NCBI GenBank assembly: GCA_965284365.1
Contig: OZ260079.1
Location: 5,518,001 to 5,582,000 of the forward strand
From: Phragmitibacter sp965284365
GTDB lineage: Bacteria > Verrucomicrobiota > Verrucomicrobiia > Verrucomicrobiales > Verrucomicrobiaceae
Direction: 5' to 3'
Length of the DNA stretch: 64,000 nt
The position numbers and the translations under genes are program-made. The first letter of the stretch is position 1, and each line of letters starts with the position of its first letter. Of the stretch, positions 45,672 to 54,587 are shown piece after piece. Below the pieces are notes generated by a model, which ran no database searches, was not told the origin of the DNA, and was given only the letters and a program-made list of their open reading frames with translations.

Positions 45672-46019
45672 TCAGCGATTGGCATTCCCACTTGATTTGA
45701 GGCTGGCATGGAGGGCACGATAGAATGACTCGGGCGTCTCCTGCTGACCTTTGATTCGGGCGACGATGCCTGCAACCACATCCGTGAAAGCCTCAATCTC
45801 TTCATCCGGGTCATCCAATGCCAGAGCATGGCAGAGAGCAAAGACGTTTTGCAGCCGTTCCTCGCTGCACCACAGACCCAAGCCAAACCCTGTGCCAGGC
45901 CGCTCCATGACAAATTTGGCCAGGGAGTGGGCGTCGAAAGACGTAAGGAGGCCGTCAGCATCCTCGCGTTCCCAGTTCGAGCTGTCAGCGCTTCGGCTCA
46001 TTCGGTCACCCGCCATCAT
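45672..46019 (-). CDS. Small hypothetical protein in the oligopeptide operon
   Basis: A 115-residue protein with an ATGA overlap on the stop of the binding-protein gene (46016-46019), a sign of true translation. The sequence is acidic and helical (VFALCHALALDDPDEEIEAFTDVVAGIVARI), without a signal peptide or membrane helices. I recognise no family. It sits between the binding protein and oppB, where a regulatory or assembly role is possible but unproven. Confidence 0.7.
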   Translation of the reverse strand: MMAGDRMSRSADSSNWEREDADGLLTSFDAHSLAKFVMERPGTGFGLGLWCSEERLQNVFALCHALALDDPDEEIEAFTDVVAGIVARIKGQQETPESFYRALHASLKSSGNANR

Positions 46020-47692
46020 GGCAGCTTCTCCTCCGCTTTCAGCCATATGCCCTTATAGCAGCGGTGTTCCAGCACACTTGGCTTCCAGCCTTGGACATCA
46101 GTGCTCAGCAAATAATAATGCACATACCAGTAGATCGGGATGATGGGCACCTCATCGAGAAGAATTTGCTCGCCCTGGCGCAGCAAGTCCAGACGCTTCA
46201 CAGGATCGCCCTCCACCGTCGACTGCCTCATCAGCTCGTCATACTTGGCATTGGACCATCCCGTCTCGTTATTGCCATCACCCGTCTGCCAGATGTTGAG
46301 AAAAGTATACGGATCTGGGTAGTCCGCCACCCAACCCGCGCGGCAGACTTGGTAGTCCATGCGGCGTTGGGATTCGAGATAGACCTGCCAGTCCTGATTG
46401 TGGATGCCCACGGGGATGTTCAGGTGCTTGCGCCACATCTGCTGGATCGCCTCCGCGATCGTCTTGTGCGCTTCGTTGGTATTAATAAGGATATCAAATT
46501 TTGGAAAGCCCTCTCCATTGGGATATCCGGCCTCGGCCAGAAGACGGCGCCCCTCCTCAGGGTCGAACTTCATGACCTTGGGCGCATTGTCATAGTGCAG
46601 TCGTTCCGGGTGCGGCGTCAGCCCCAGAGCGGGCTTCTGACCAGCGCGCAGCACATTCGTCACCAGGCTCTCGCGGTCGATGGTTAGCGCCAGAGCTTTG
46701 CGCACCCGCACATCTTTGAGCGCAGGGTGCGTCGTATTGATGCGGTAGAAATAAACACTGAGCAGCGGATCGGCATGATATTCCGGCGACTTGTTTCTGA
46801 TGTAGTCTGGCACCTTGGACAGAGGCGCGATCATCGTCGCGTGGATCTGGCCGTCATGAAAGGCGCGGTTCTCTGTCGTATCGCTGACGATGGGGAAGAA
46901 CTTGATGCCGTTCAGCTTCACCGTGGCAGCATCCCAGTAATAGGGATTTCGTTCGGTCGTGATGGAGTCCGTATAGCGCCACTCTTTGAGTCGGAAGGCG
47001 CCATTGCTCACAATGTTTCCCGCGCGCGTCCAGCGGGTGTTGCGGTCAGTCATCTTTCCGAATTTCTCAATGACGTGCCGTGGCACTGGAAACCAGGAAT
47101 AGTGCTTCAGCATGCCAAGCAGGTAAGGCATGGGCCCGGTGAGCGTGAGCTTCAGCGTGTGGTCATCCACCGCCTGCACGCCCACCTGAGAGAAGTCTTT
47201 GATTTTGCCCTCGTTGAACTCTTTAGCATTCTTCAGCGGGTAAAGCATGCTCGAGTACTGCGCCAGTAGGTCGGGGGTGAGCACCCGCTCGAAGGACCAG
47301 ACAAAATCCTGCGCGGTGATGGGCGTGCCATCGCTCCACTTCGCTTCAGGGCGCAGGTGGAAAATCCAGGTCATGAAGTCCGTGGTGTCCCAGGACGTGG
47401 CTACTCCCGGGCCGTTGGCATCTGGATCTTCCGGCGTGCCCGCCACCAGCCCTTCAAAGATGGCGTGGAAGATCAGATGCTCCGGCTGCCCTGTGGCCAG
47501 ATGCGGATCGATCGAGCCTACCTCCGCACCATTGCCCAGCAGAAGGATTTGATCTTCAGCCGCAGCCTCCACCCGCGTTGGCCGATGCGTACGCACGTCA
47601 TGAAACCACCCCACGGCCAGCGCGAGGAGGATCAGAACGGCAATGCGCACCACCCATACCATGGGACGGGATTTAAGGACACGACCGGCCAT
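46016..47692 (-). CDS. Oligopeptide ABC transporter substrate-binding protein (OppA-like)
   Basis: A 558-residue SBP_bac_5 protein. MAGRVLKSRPMVWVVRIAVLILLALAVGWF is an N-terminal membrane segment that may remain as an anchor. Family features are EVGSIDPHLATGQPEHLI, WIFHLRPEAKWSDGTPITAQDFVWSFERVL, LKDVRVRKALALTIDRESLV and the NNETGWSNAKYDELM segment. It should capture oligopeptides for OppB/OppC. The ATG at 47692 is chosen; a longer frame would run into the start of the divergent yejB gene at 47826. It is the first gene of its operon, with 133 bases shared with yejB as promoter region. Confidence 0.93.
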   Translation of the reverse strand: MAGRVLKSRPMVWVVRIAVLILLALAVGWFHDVRTHRPTRVEAAAEDQILLLGNGAEVGSIDPHLATGQPEHLIFHAIFEGLVAGTPEDPDANGPGVATSWDTTDFMTWIFHLRPEAKWSDGTPITAQDFVWSFERVLTPDLLAQYSSMLYPLKNAKEFNEGKIKDFSQVGVQAVDDHTLKLTLTGPMPYLLGMLKHYSWFPVPRHVIEKFGKMTDRNTRWTRAGNIVSNGAFRLKEWRYTDSITTERNPYYWDAATVKLNGIKFFPIVSDTTENRAFHDGQIHATMIAPLSKVPDYIRNKSPEYHADPLLSVYFYRINTTHPALKDVRVRKALALTIDRESLVTNVLRAGQKPALGLTPHPERLHYDNAPKVMKFDPEEGRRLLAEAGYPNGEGFPKFDILINTNEAHKTIAEAIQQMWRKHLNIPVGIHNQDWQVYLESQRRMDYQVCRAGWVADYPDPYTFLNIWQTGDGNNETGWSNAKYDELMRQSTVEGDPVKRLDLLRQGEQILLDEVPIIPIYWYVHYYLLSTDVQGWKPSVLEHRCYKGIWLKAEEKLP

Positions 47693-47825
47693 GAGGCAAG
47701 CGCGGCGGAATGTCTTGAACCGATTTCGACGTGGAAAGTCCAAAAGTGCGGTCTCAATGCATTCATTTACCAGAAAATCTTGAGCCAGCTTCCGTTCTGT
47801 CCCAGATTCCCCCTTCACCGCCCGC

Positions 47826-49088
47826 ATGCGAGACTACTTCATCCGACGCTTCCTCCTTATTCTGCCGACTTTGATCGGGGCGACGCTGGTGGTCTTTTTC
47901 ATTACCCGGATCACGCCTGGCGGGCCATTGGAAAACGCCATGAAGGCCCGTATGGCCGGTGAGACCGGGCGCGGCGGTAACGCTAAAGATGCGGGCAGTT
48001 CGCTCACAGATGAACAGAAAGAAGAACTCAAGGCCTACTATGGCTTCGACAAGCCTTTCCTGTCTGCCTATGGCGCCTGGCTGGGCGTGTTGCCTCGGGA
48101 GACGTTGAAGCAGTTTATCAAGATCGAGGAGGGCAAGGATAGCGCGCCGGTCACCCTAAAGCTCTTGTTGCCCAAGTCGGAATGGACAGAAAAGAATGCC
48201 TATCGAGTGACCCTAGCTACCGTGACGCGGGATGGCACCCTGACGGCGGATGACAAGGCAGCGCTGGAGGGATGGAAAACGCGGCCCGAGCCGGACAAGA
48301 GCCGCGTGAGTGTCTACCGACCGGAGTTTGATGGACTGCTGCAGGGCAATTTCGGGACTTCCACGAGCTACAACCTTCTGGTGTGGGACATGATCATGGA
48401 AAAGATCCCGGTATCGCTGTTTTATGGACTGGCTACCTTCATCCTGACCTACATTGTCTGCATCCCGTTGGGCATCCTTAAAGCGATTAAGCATCGCACG
48501 GTGATGGATCACGTGAGTTCCATCCTGATCTTCATCGGCTATGCCATTCCCGGTTTCCTCCTGGGCAGTCTGCTGGTGGTGTATCTCGGCGCCCGGATGG
48601 GCTGGTTTCCCACGGAGGGATTTAAGGGAGACAATTACGCCGACCTCTCCTTCTTCGGAAAAGCGTTCGACATCGTCCATCACGCCGTGCTGCCGCTGAT
48701 CTGTTATATGATCGGGAGCTTCGCCTTCATGACGATGCTCATGAAGAACAACCTGATGGACAACCTGGCCTCTGACTATGTGCGCACGGCCATTGCGAAA
48801 GGCCAGAACTTCCGTGGCGCCGTGCTCGGCCATGCGTTGCGCAATTCGCTCATCCCCATCGCCACCACCCTAGGCGGCATCACCATGGTGTTCGTCACCG
48901 GTTCCATCCTGATTGAGCGCGTCTTTCAGATTGACGGTTTCGGCATGCTGACCATGCAAAGCATTGAGAACCGGGACTATCCGCTGGTGATGGGCATTCT
49001 CACTTTGCAGGTGTTTTTGGTCCTGCTGGGGAACATCTTGTCCGACTTCCTGGTGGCCATGACCGATCCTCGCGTACGCTTCCATTGA
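47826..49088 (+). CDS. yejB: Peptide ABC transporter permease, YejB-like, with periplasmic insertion
   Basis: A 420-residue inner-membrane permease. MRDYFIRRFLLILPTLIGATLVVFFITRI and GGPLENAM match YejB, and so does the later IMEKIPVSLFYGLATFILTYIVCIPLGI. The EAA loop is YVRTAIAKGQNFRGAVLGHAL. It is about 55 residues longer than Escherichia coli YejB. The extra residues lie at about 90-175 (from QFIKIEEGKD to PEFDGLL), between helix 1 and helix 2, outside the membrane. It is the first gene of a five-gene peptide-import operon. Confidence 0.93.
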   Translation: MRDYFIRRFLLILPTLIGATLVVFFITRITPGGPLENAMKARMAGETGRGGNAKDAGSSLTDEQKEELKAYYGFDKPFLSAYGAWLGVLPRETLKQFIKIEEGKDSAPVTLKLLLPKSEWTEKNAYRVTLATVTRDGTLTADDKAALEGWKTRPEPDKSRVSVYRPEFDGLLQGNFGTSTSYNLLVWDMIMEKIPVSLFYGLATFILTYIVCIPLGILKAIKHRTVMDHVSSILIFIGYAIPGFLLGSLLVVYLGARMGWFPTEGFKGDNYADLSFFGKAFDIVHHAVLPLICYMIGSFAFMTMLMKNNLMDNLASDYVRTAIAKGQNFRGAVLGHALRNSLIPIATTLGGITMVFVTGSILIERVFQIDGFGMLTMQSIENRDYPLVMGILTLQVFLVLLGNILSDFLVAMTDPRVRFH

Positions 49089-49099
49089 TCGATATAAAC

Positions 49100-50608
49100 A
49101 TGTCACCCCGGAATACAGGCATCCTTCTCATAATCTATGCAGTGCTGGCCGCAGCGCTGCGTTGGATGTCGCTGAATGTCCCTGTATTCAAGATCCCCTT
49201 CCTGGCAGGTCCAAAAGCGGGTTACACGTTATGCGCGCTGTTATTGATCGGGGGAATATGGCTAGCTGTTAGAAGTGCCAAAGCCTGGCGCATCACGCCG
49301 CTGACGCTCAAGAAGCTGCAGCGCTTCAAGTCCATCCGCCGCGGCCACATTTCGTTTTTACTCCTGGTGGCTTTGGCCGGGGTAGCCTCGCTGGATACGT
49401 TATTGGTAGGAAAGCGGGCGCTCTTTGTGAGTTACGAGGGCAACTGGCACTTTCCCTTTGTACAACAGGTACTGCCGGGAACGACCTTCGGCTTGAAGTA
49501 CGATGGCGAGACCGACTATCGGGACCTGCAGGAGCAGTTTCGTAAAGAGAAGAAGGGCGTCGTGGTAATGCCGCCCGTGCCATACGATCCTTCCTTGGAT
49601 TCACCGGAGACAATTGAGTTCTTGGAGACACGCGATGGCGTGGTTTATCGTGAAGGTGAAAAGAACCCTTTCAGCGGGCAGGCGTACACCGTCTTCGCGA
49701 GCAATCCGGATCAGAAGCGGCAGGAGTCTTTCTACCGCGATGGCGTGCGCCATGGAGATATGCGCGGCTGGAATGAAAAGGGTGAGCAGGTGGAGAAAGG
49801 CCGCTATGAGAAAGGGCAGCGTGCTGAATACACTGACTATACCAATGGCCAGGCGGCTGCCTTGGAACCCATGGCTGACCCCATCGTGAGACGCTTTGTT
49901 TTCCCTCCCGCGCCACCTTCGCTGCAACACCAACACTTCCTCGGCACCAACAGCATGGGCGTGGATGTGCTCGCCATTCTCTTCGGCGGTCTTCAACAGG
50001 CGCTCGTCGCGGCAGCGCTGTTTCTGATCATCGTCTTCTTTGTCGGGGTGTTGGTGGGAGGTGCTTTGGGCTACTTCGGCGGTTTCCCCGATTTGATCGG
50101 TCAGCGTCTCATCGAAATCTGGTCGGTGCTGCCCTTCCTTTTCGTCGTAATGATCATCAGTTCCCTCATCAGCCCTTCGCTCGTGGTCCTGGTGGGGCTG
50201 TTGGCCGCCTTCGGCTGGATGAGCACAACTATTTATCTGCGTACTGCCACCTATCGCGAACGGGAGCGTGACTATGTCGCCGCAGCCAAACTGCTGGGAG
50301 CCAGCACGCCACGCATTATCTTTCATCATGTGCTGCCGAATGTGATCGCCATTCTCGTCACCTTGGCTCCCTTTGAAGTCGCAGGCGTGATCACCTCTTT
50401 GGCTGCTCTAGACTTCTTGGGTTTCGGCCTTCCCCCTGATCAGCCTAGCTGGGGCCGGCTCCTCCAAGAGGGCGTGGAGAACTTTAATTACCCCTGGATG
50501 GTATCCTCGGCCTTCGCCGTCATGGCGGCAGTGCTGATCCTGGTCACCTTTGCTGGCGAAGCAGTGCGGGAAGCCTTCGACCCAAAGAAATTCACCACTT
50601 ACGAATGA
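49100..50608 (+). CDS. yejE: Peptide ABC transporter permease, YejE-like, with MORN-variant-like insertion
   Basis: A 502-residue permease. Three N-terminal helices are followed by YejE-type sequence (KRALFVSYEGNWHFPFV, TTFGLKYDGETDYRD, VVVMPPVPYDP). In E. coli YejE this leads almost directly to the GTD segment. Here some 85 residues intervene, containing GQAYTVFASN, ESFYRDGVRHGDMRGWNEKG and KGRYEKGQRAEYTDYTNG, which look like MORN-variant/YwqK repeats (about 190-255). Then come FLGTNSMGVDVLAILFGG, the EAA loop YVAAAKLLGASTPRIIFHHVLPN and a C-terminal EAVREAFDPKKF. The ATG at 49100, 11 bases after the yejB stop, is chosen over a TTG overlapping that stop. Confidence 0.92.
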   Translation: MSPRNTGILLIIYAVLAAALRWMSLNVPVFKIPFLAGPKAGYTLCALLLIGGIWLAVRSAKAWRITPLTLKKLQRFKSIRRGHISFLLLVALAGVASLDTLLVGKRALFVSYEGNWHFPFVQQVLPGTTFGLKYDGETDYRDLQEQFRKEKKGVVVMPPVPYDPSLDSPETIEFLETRDGVVYREGEKNPFSGQAYTVFASNPDQKRQESFYRDGVRHGDMRGWNEKGEQVEKGRYEKGQRAEYTDYTNGQAAALEPMADPIVRRFVFPPAPPSLQHQHFLGTNSMGVDVLAILFGGLQQALVAAALFLIIVFFVGVLVGGALGYFGGFPDLIGQRLIEIWSVLPFLFVVMIISSLISPSLVVLVGLLAAFGWMSTTIYLRTATYRERERDYVAAAKLLGASTPRIIFHHVLPNVIAILVTLAPFEVAGVITSLAALDFLGFGLPPDQPSWGRLLQEGVENFNYPWMVSSAFAVMAAVLILVTFAGEAVREAFDPKKFTTYE

Positions 50609-52611
50609 TGGCGCACGCGGCAGCAAACTCGACTTGCATAGGCAAGAAGACAGGGATCCGAGGCGGACGCCGGCAATCTTCCAGCATCGTCAGGACGGTG
50701 GCCGTCGCGGTGGTAGCATGCCTTTTCGCGTTACCAGAAGGACATGCGGATGACCGTTTTCCTCCCTATGACAATACTGAGGATGTGAAAGCAGCCTGGG
50801 CAGCCCGCCCTGACTTCTACCATTTCAAAACGCCCGCGGATCTCCCACCCGATCTAGTGTGGGAATCCGGCGGAGACTATCCCGAGATGGGAGACCCCGA
50901 GGCGAAGAAAGGTGGCACGCTGCACTTGGAGATGCCGGACTTTCCCCCTACCCTGCGCTTTTTCGGCCCGGACGGAAACAACACCTTCCGCGGAGAGCAT
51001 GCAGATAACATCGAGATGACCCTGGTCGATAAGCAGATCAATATCGACAAGTGGTTCCCTTGTATCGCGGAAGCTTGGGCCGTGGGAGCAGACCGCAAGG
51101 AGGTCTTTTTCCGTCTCGATCCCGCCGCAACCTACTCCGACGGCGTGAAGATCACCGTGGAAGACTTCTTCATGTACTACTACGTGGCGATGTCCCCGCA
51201 CGTGAAGGACCCATACATGAATCAGTTCATCCCGCAAACGTATGCCGGGATCACCAAATACGATGATCGCACATTCTCCATTACGCTGAAGGATCTGACG
51301 CCCGACCCGGTCTACAAGGCGAACATGAGTCCCCTCCCCCGGCATTTCTTCCGGGAATTCACGGACGATTTCCCCGCACGCTACCAGTGGCGGAAGATGC
51401 CCACCACCGGCGCCTATGACATCAAGCAGGAAGACGTGAAGCTGGGCAGAAGCATCACTCTGAGCCGGGTGAAGGACTGGTGGGCCAAGGATCGCAAACA
51501 CTACCGTTACCGCTTCAATCCGGATCGCATCGAATACCGGCGCATTGGCTCGGCCGATCTGGCATTCGAAATGTTCCGCCAGGGAAAGATCGATATCTTC
51601 TCAACCTCCCGATTCATCGTGGTGCCTCCCGTCTATTGGTATGACAAAGCGGAGATCCCGGAAATCCTGAACGGCTACATCGAGCGCTATAAATTCTTCA
51701 ATCAGTACCCCCGTATCTCCCGTGCGCTCTATATCAACCAGAGCAAACCCTTCCTCGACAATGTCGATGTCCGGCTGGGCGTCAGCCATGCCACGAACTT
51801 TGACAAGGTGATCGCCGTCGTGCTTCGCGGCGACGCCACGCGCATGAACAGCGTTTTCGCGGGCTATGGGCGCTACACGAACCCGGCGCTCAAGGCAAAG
51901 CCCTATGACGTGGCGAAGGCGCAGGAACACTTCGCCAAGGCAGGCTTCACCAAGAGAGACCGCGATGGCGTGTTGATGAACTCGGAAGGAAAGCGTCTAT
52001 CCTTCAAACTCTCCGTCGGGAATCAAGCTCTCTACAACCAGATGGCGCTGATCCTCAAGGAAGACGCGCTGAAAGCCGGTCTGGAGTTCCGCATCGAGTC
52101 ACTCGACTTCACACAGCTCTTTAAAATGGGCGACCAGAAGACCCATGAAATCATCCTCGCTGGCTTTGGCGCCACGCCTCCCTACCCCCGCCCCTGGGAG
52201 TATCTCCACAGTGACAATGCCTGGGAAAAGCTACCCGATGGCACGCGCAAGCCGAAGATCGACACCAATAATTTCTGCATGAACGCCAATCCCGAGATGG
52301 ACAAGCTCATCGACCAACAAAGGATTGCACCCACGGAAGATGAAATGCAACGCCTAAGCTGGCAGATCGAAATGATGGCCGAAGAACTGGCCTGCACCGT
52401 GCCTACCTGGGACACGCCCTTCTACCGCTATCTTCACTGGCGCTGGATCCGCTGGCCCAAAGACGGAAACCTGAAGCAGACACGCGAAGCGCATCAGGCG
52501 AATGTGCTCTGGATCGACGAAGACATTAAGGAAGAAACCAAACAGGCCATGAAGGACGGGAAGTCCTTTGGCGAGGTGTCGCGGGTGTTTGATCAGTATG
52601 AAGAACGATGA
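50605..52611 (+). CDS. yejA: Peptide ABC transporter substrate-binding protein, YejA-like
   Basis: A 668-residue SBP_bac_5 protein. The signal follows an unusually long basic n-region and ends near GHA-DDR (residue 49). After that, KGGTLHLEMPDFPPTLRFFGPDGN, AEAWAVGADRKEVFFRLDPAATYSDGVKITVEDFFMYY and TPDPVYKANMSPLPRHFF follow the YejA/oligopeptide-binding layout. YejA proteins bind peptides or peptide-like compounds such as microcin C. The gene overlaps yejE by four bases (ATGA) and the next ATPase gene likewise. Confidence 0.92.
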   Translation: MMAHAAANSTCIGKKTGIRGGRRQSSSIVRTVAVAVVACLFALPEGHADDRFPPYDNTEDVKAAWAARPDFYHFKTPADLPPDLVWESGGDYPEMGDPEAKKGGTLHLEMPDFPPTLRFFGPDGNNTFRGEHADNIEMTLVDKQINIDKWFPCIAEAWAVGADRKEVFFRLDPAATYSDGVKITVEDFFMYYYVAMSPHVKDPYMNQFIPQTYAGITKYDDRTFSITLKDLTPDPVYKANMSPLPRHFFREFTDDFPARYQWRKMPTTGAYDIKQEDVKLGRSITLSRVKDWWAKDRKHYRYRFNPDRIEYRRIGSADLAFEMFRQGKIDIFSTSRFIVVPPVYWYDKAEIPEILNGYIERYKFFNQYPRISRALYINQSKPFLDNVDVRLGVSHATNFDKVIAVVLRGDATRMNSVFAGYGRYTNPALKAKPYDVAKAQEHFAKAGFTKRDRDGVLMNSEGKRLSFKLSVGNQALYNQMALILKEDALKAGLEFRIESLDFTQLFKMGDQKTHEIILAGFGATPPYPRPWEYLHSDNAWEKLPDGTRKPKIDTNNFCMNANPEMDKLIDQQRIAPTEDEMQRLSWQIEMMAEELACTVPTWDTPFYRYLHWRWIRWPKDGNLKQTREAHQANVLWIDEDIKEETKQAMKDGKSFGEVSRVFDQYEER

Positions 52612-53597
52612 GTAGCGCGGACCCCATTTTGGAAGTGCGAGACCTGGTCACCGCGTTCGACACGGACGCGGGGCAATTGACGGCGGTGGATGGCGTGAGC
52701 TTCGAGGTGAAGCGCGGCGGCACCCTCGGCATCGTGGGCGAATCTGGCTGCGGCAAAAGCGTCACGGCCTTTTCCATTACCCAACTCCTGCCACAGCCTC
52801 ACGGCAAGATTCTCAGCGGCAGCATCTGGTTCGAGGGACGCGACCTGGCCAAACTGTCTCGCGAAGAAATGCGCCGCATCCGTGGCAAGGAAATCGGCAT
52901 GATCTTCCAGGAGCCCATGACCGCGCTGAACCCGGTGCAGACCATTGGCAAACAACTCGCGGAAGCCGTCCTGCTGCATGAGAAGGTGAGTAAGCGCGAG
53001 GCGCTCAGCCGCTCCGTGGAGATGCTGAAAAAGGTTCGCATCCCCGGGGCCGAGTCGCGGCTCGGTGATTACCCGCATCAACTGAGCGGCGGCATGCGCC
53101 AACGCGTCATGATCGCCATGGCGCTGATCCACGGGCTGAAACTCCTCATCGCGGATGAACCGACCACAGCCCTCGACGTGACTGTCCAGGCACAGATCCT
53201 CGCCTTGATCGCAGGCTTGCAAAAGGAAATGGGCATGAGCGTCATCCTCATCACGCATGATCTGGGTGTCATCGCCGAGACCTGTGATGAAGTCGCGGTC
53301 ATGTATGCAGGCCGCATCGTCGAACGCGCCTCCGTCTATGAGCTCTTTGCAAATCCCCGTCATGCTTACACGCGTGGTCTATTGGATTCTCTGCCAAAAC
53401 TGGATGATGTGCCGAAGTCCCGCCTAAAGGCGATCCCAGGCAATGTGCCATCGCTGGAGAACCTGCGCGCCGGCTGCCGCTTCGCGAAGCGCTCGGGCAT
53501 TCCGCATGGCGAAAAAGAACTGAATGTGCGACCTCCTTATGTGGAGATCGCACCTAACCATTGGGTGGAGCACTGCCCGCTTTGTGTCGTGGCATGA
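52608..53597 (+). CDS. Peptide ABC transporter ATPase, OppD/YejF N-terminal half type
   Basis: A 329-residue ATPase. Walker A is GESGCGKSVTAF, the Q-loop is IFQEPMTALNPV, the signature is LSGGMRQRVMIAMAL, Walker B is LLIADEPTTALDVT, and the H-loop is ITHDLGVIAE. The C-terminal oligopeptide-transporter region (RHAYTRGLLDSLP, then GCRFAKR and HCPLC) is present. E. coli YejF joins two such ATPases in one chain; here they are separate genes. It overlaps yejA and the next ATPase by four bases each. No ATPase exists in the divergent opp operon, so it may also serve OppBC. Confidence 0.95.
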   Translation: MSSADPILEVRDLVTAFDTDAGQLTAVDGVSFEVKRGGTLGIVGESGCGKSVTAFSITQLLPQPHGKILSGSIWFEGRDLAKLSREEMRRIRGKEIGMIFQEPMTALNPVQTIGKQLAEAVLLHEKVSKREALSRSVEMLKKVRIPGAESRLGDYPHQLSGGMRQRVMIAMALIHGLKLLIADEPTTALDVTVQAQILALIAGLQKEMGMSVILITHDLGVIAETCDEVAVMYAGRIVERASVYELFANPRHAYTRGLLDSLPKLDDVPKSRLKAIPGNVPSLENLRAGCRFAKRSGIPHGEKELNVRPPYVEIAPNHWVEHCPLCVVA

Positions 53598-54574
53598 GTT
53601 TGCTAACCATTAACGATCTGAAGGTCCACTTCCCCGTCAAAGGCGGAATCCTGCGGCGCACCGTGGCCCACTTGAAAGCCGTGGACGGCGTCTCCCTCAC
53701 CGTAAATCCTGGGGAGACCCTCGGCCTCGTCGGTGAGTCCGGTTGCGGCAAGACCACCCTCGGTAAAGCCATCGTCCGTTTGCACAAGCCCACCGCTGGC
53801 CAGATCACTTTTCAAGGCAAGGACATCACCACCGCCAGCATGCGCTCCATGCGCCCACTGCGGCGGGACATGCAGATGATCTTCCAGGATCCAGCAGAAT
53901 CGCTCAACCCTCGGCACACCGTTCGTGATATCTTGGAGGAGCCCTTCATCGTGCAAAAGATCGGCAACTCCTCCCAGCGCAAAACCTGGGTGCTTGAGCT
54001 GCTGGACAAGGTCGGTCTCGCCGCCGCGCATGCGGATCGCTTCCCCTTTGAATTCTCAGGCGGCCAACGCCAGCGCATCGGCATCGCGCGCGCCATCGCG
54101 TTAAAACCAAAACTGATCATCTGCGATGAGCCCGTCAGCGCGTTGGACGTCTCCGTCCAAAGCCAGATCCTCAACCTCATGCTGGATCTCCAGCGCGACT
54201 TGGGACTCAGCTATCTCTTCATCGCTCACGGTCTGAATGTGGTGAAACGCATGAGCGACCGTGTCGCCGTCATGTACCTGGGCCGCATCGTGGAACTTGC
54301 CCCGGCAGAAGCCCTGTATCGCGCACCCCGCCACGCCTACACAAAGGCCCTGCTCGATGCCATCCCCGTGGCCGATCCTTCTCAGCGCCGCCAGCGCACA
54401 CTCCTCTCCGGCGATGTCCCCTCCCCCATCAATCCCCCACCCGGCTGCGCCTTTGGCCATCGCATGAAGCATCCCGATTGGGAAAAAAGCGTCGGCATGG
54501 ATCTCCGCCTACAGGAGATCGAGCCCGGACACTGGGTACAGCTTTGCCCCTGCTGCGTAGATACAATCCCCTAA
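53594..54574 (+). CDS. Peptide ABC transporter ATPase, OppF/YejF C-terminal half type
   Basis: A 326-residue ATPase. Walker A is GESGCGKTTLGK, the Q-loop is IFQDPAESLNPR, the signature is FSGGQRQRIGIARAI, Walker B is LIICDEPVSALDVS, and the H-loop reads IAHGLNVV instead of the usual S/T-HDL. The C-terminal Cys-rich region (PPPGCAFGHR, LCPCC) is longer than average. The true start is the ATG at 53594, overlapping the previous stop by four bases; an upstream in-frame extension lies inside the other ATPase gene. Last gene of the yej-like operon. Confidence 0.95.
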   Translation: MSLLTINDLKVHFPVKGGILRRTVAHLKAVDGVSLTVNPGETLGLVGESGCGKTTLGKAIVRLHKPTAGQITFQGKDITTASMRSMRPLRRDMQMIFQDPAESLNPRHTVRDILEEPFIVQKIGNSSQRKTWVLELLDKVGLAAAHADRFPFEFSGGQRQRIGIARAIALKPKLIICDEPVSALDVSVQSQILNLMLDLQRDLGLSYLFIAHGLNVVKRMSDRVAVMYLGRIVELAPAEALYRAPRHAYTKALLDAIPVADPSQRRQRTLLSGDVPSPINPPPGCAFGHRMKHPDWEKSVGMDLRLQEIEPGHWVQLCPCCVDTIP

Positions 54575-54587
54575 GTCTGTTGACGGC

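Noticed and set aside
47693..47827. Extended start of the OppA-like gene at 47827
   Set aside because: It would overlap the start codon of the divergent yejB gene; the ATG at 47692 precedes the membrane segment.
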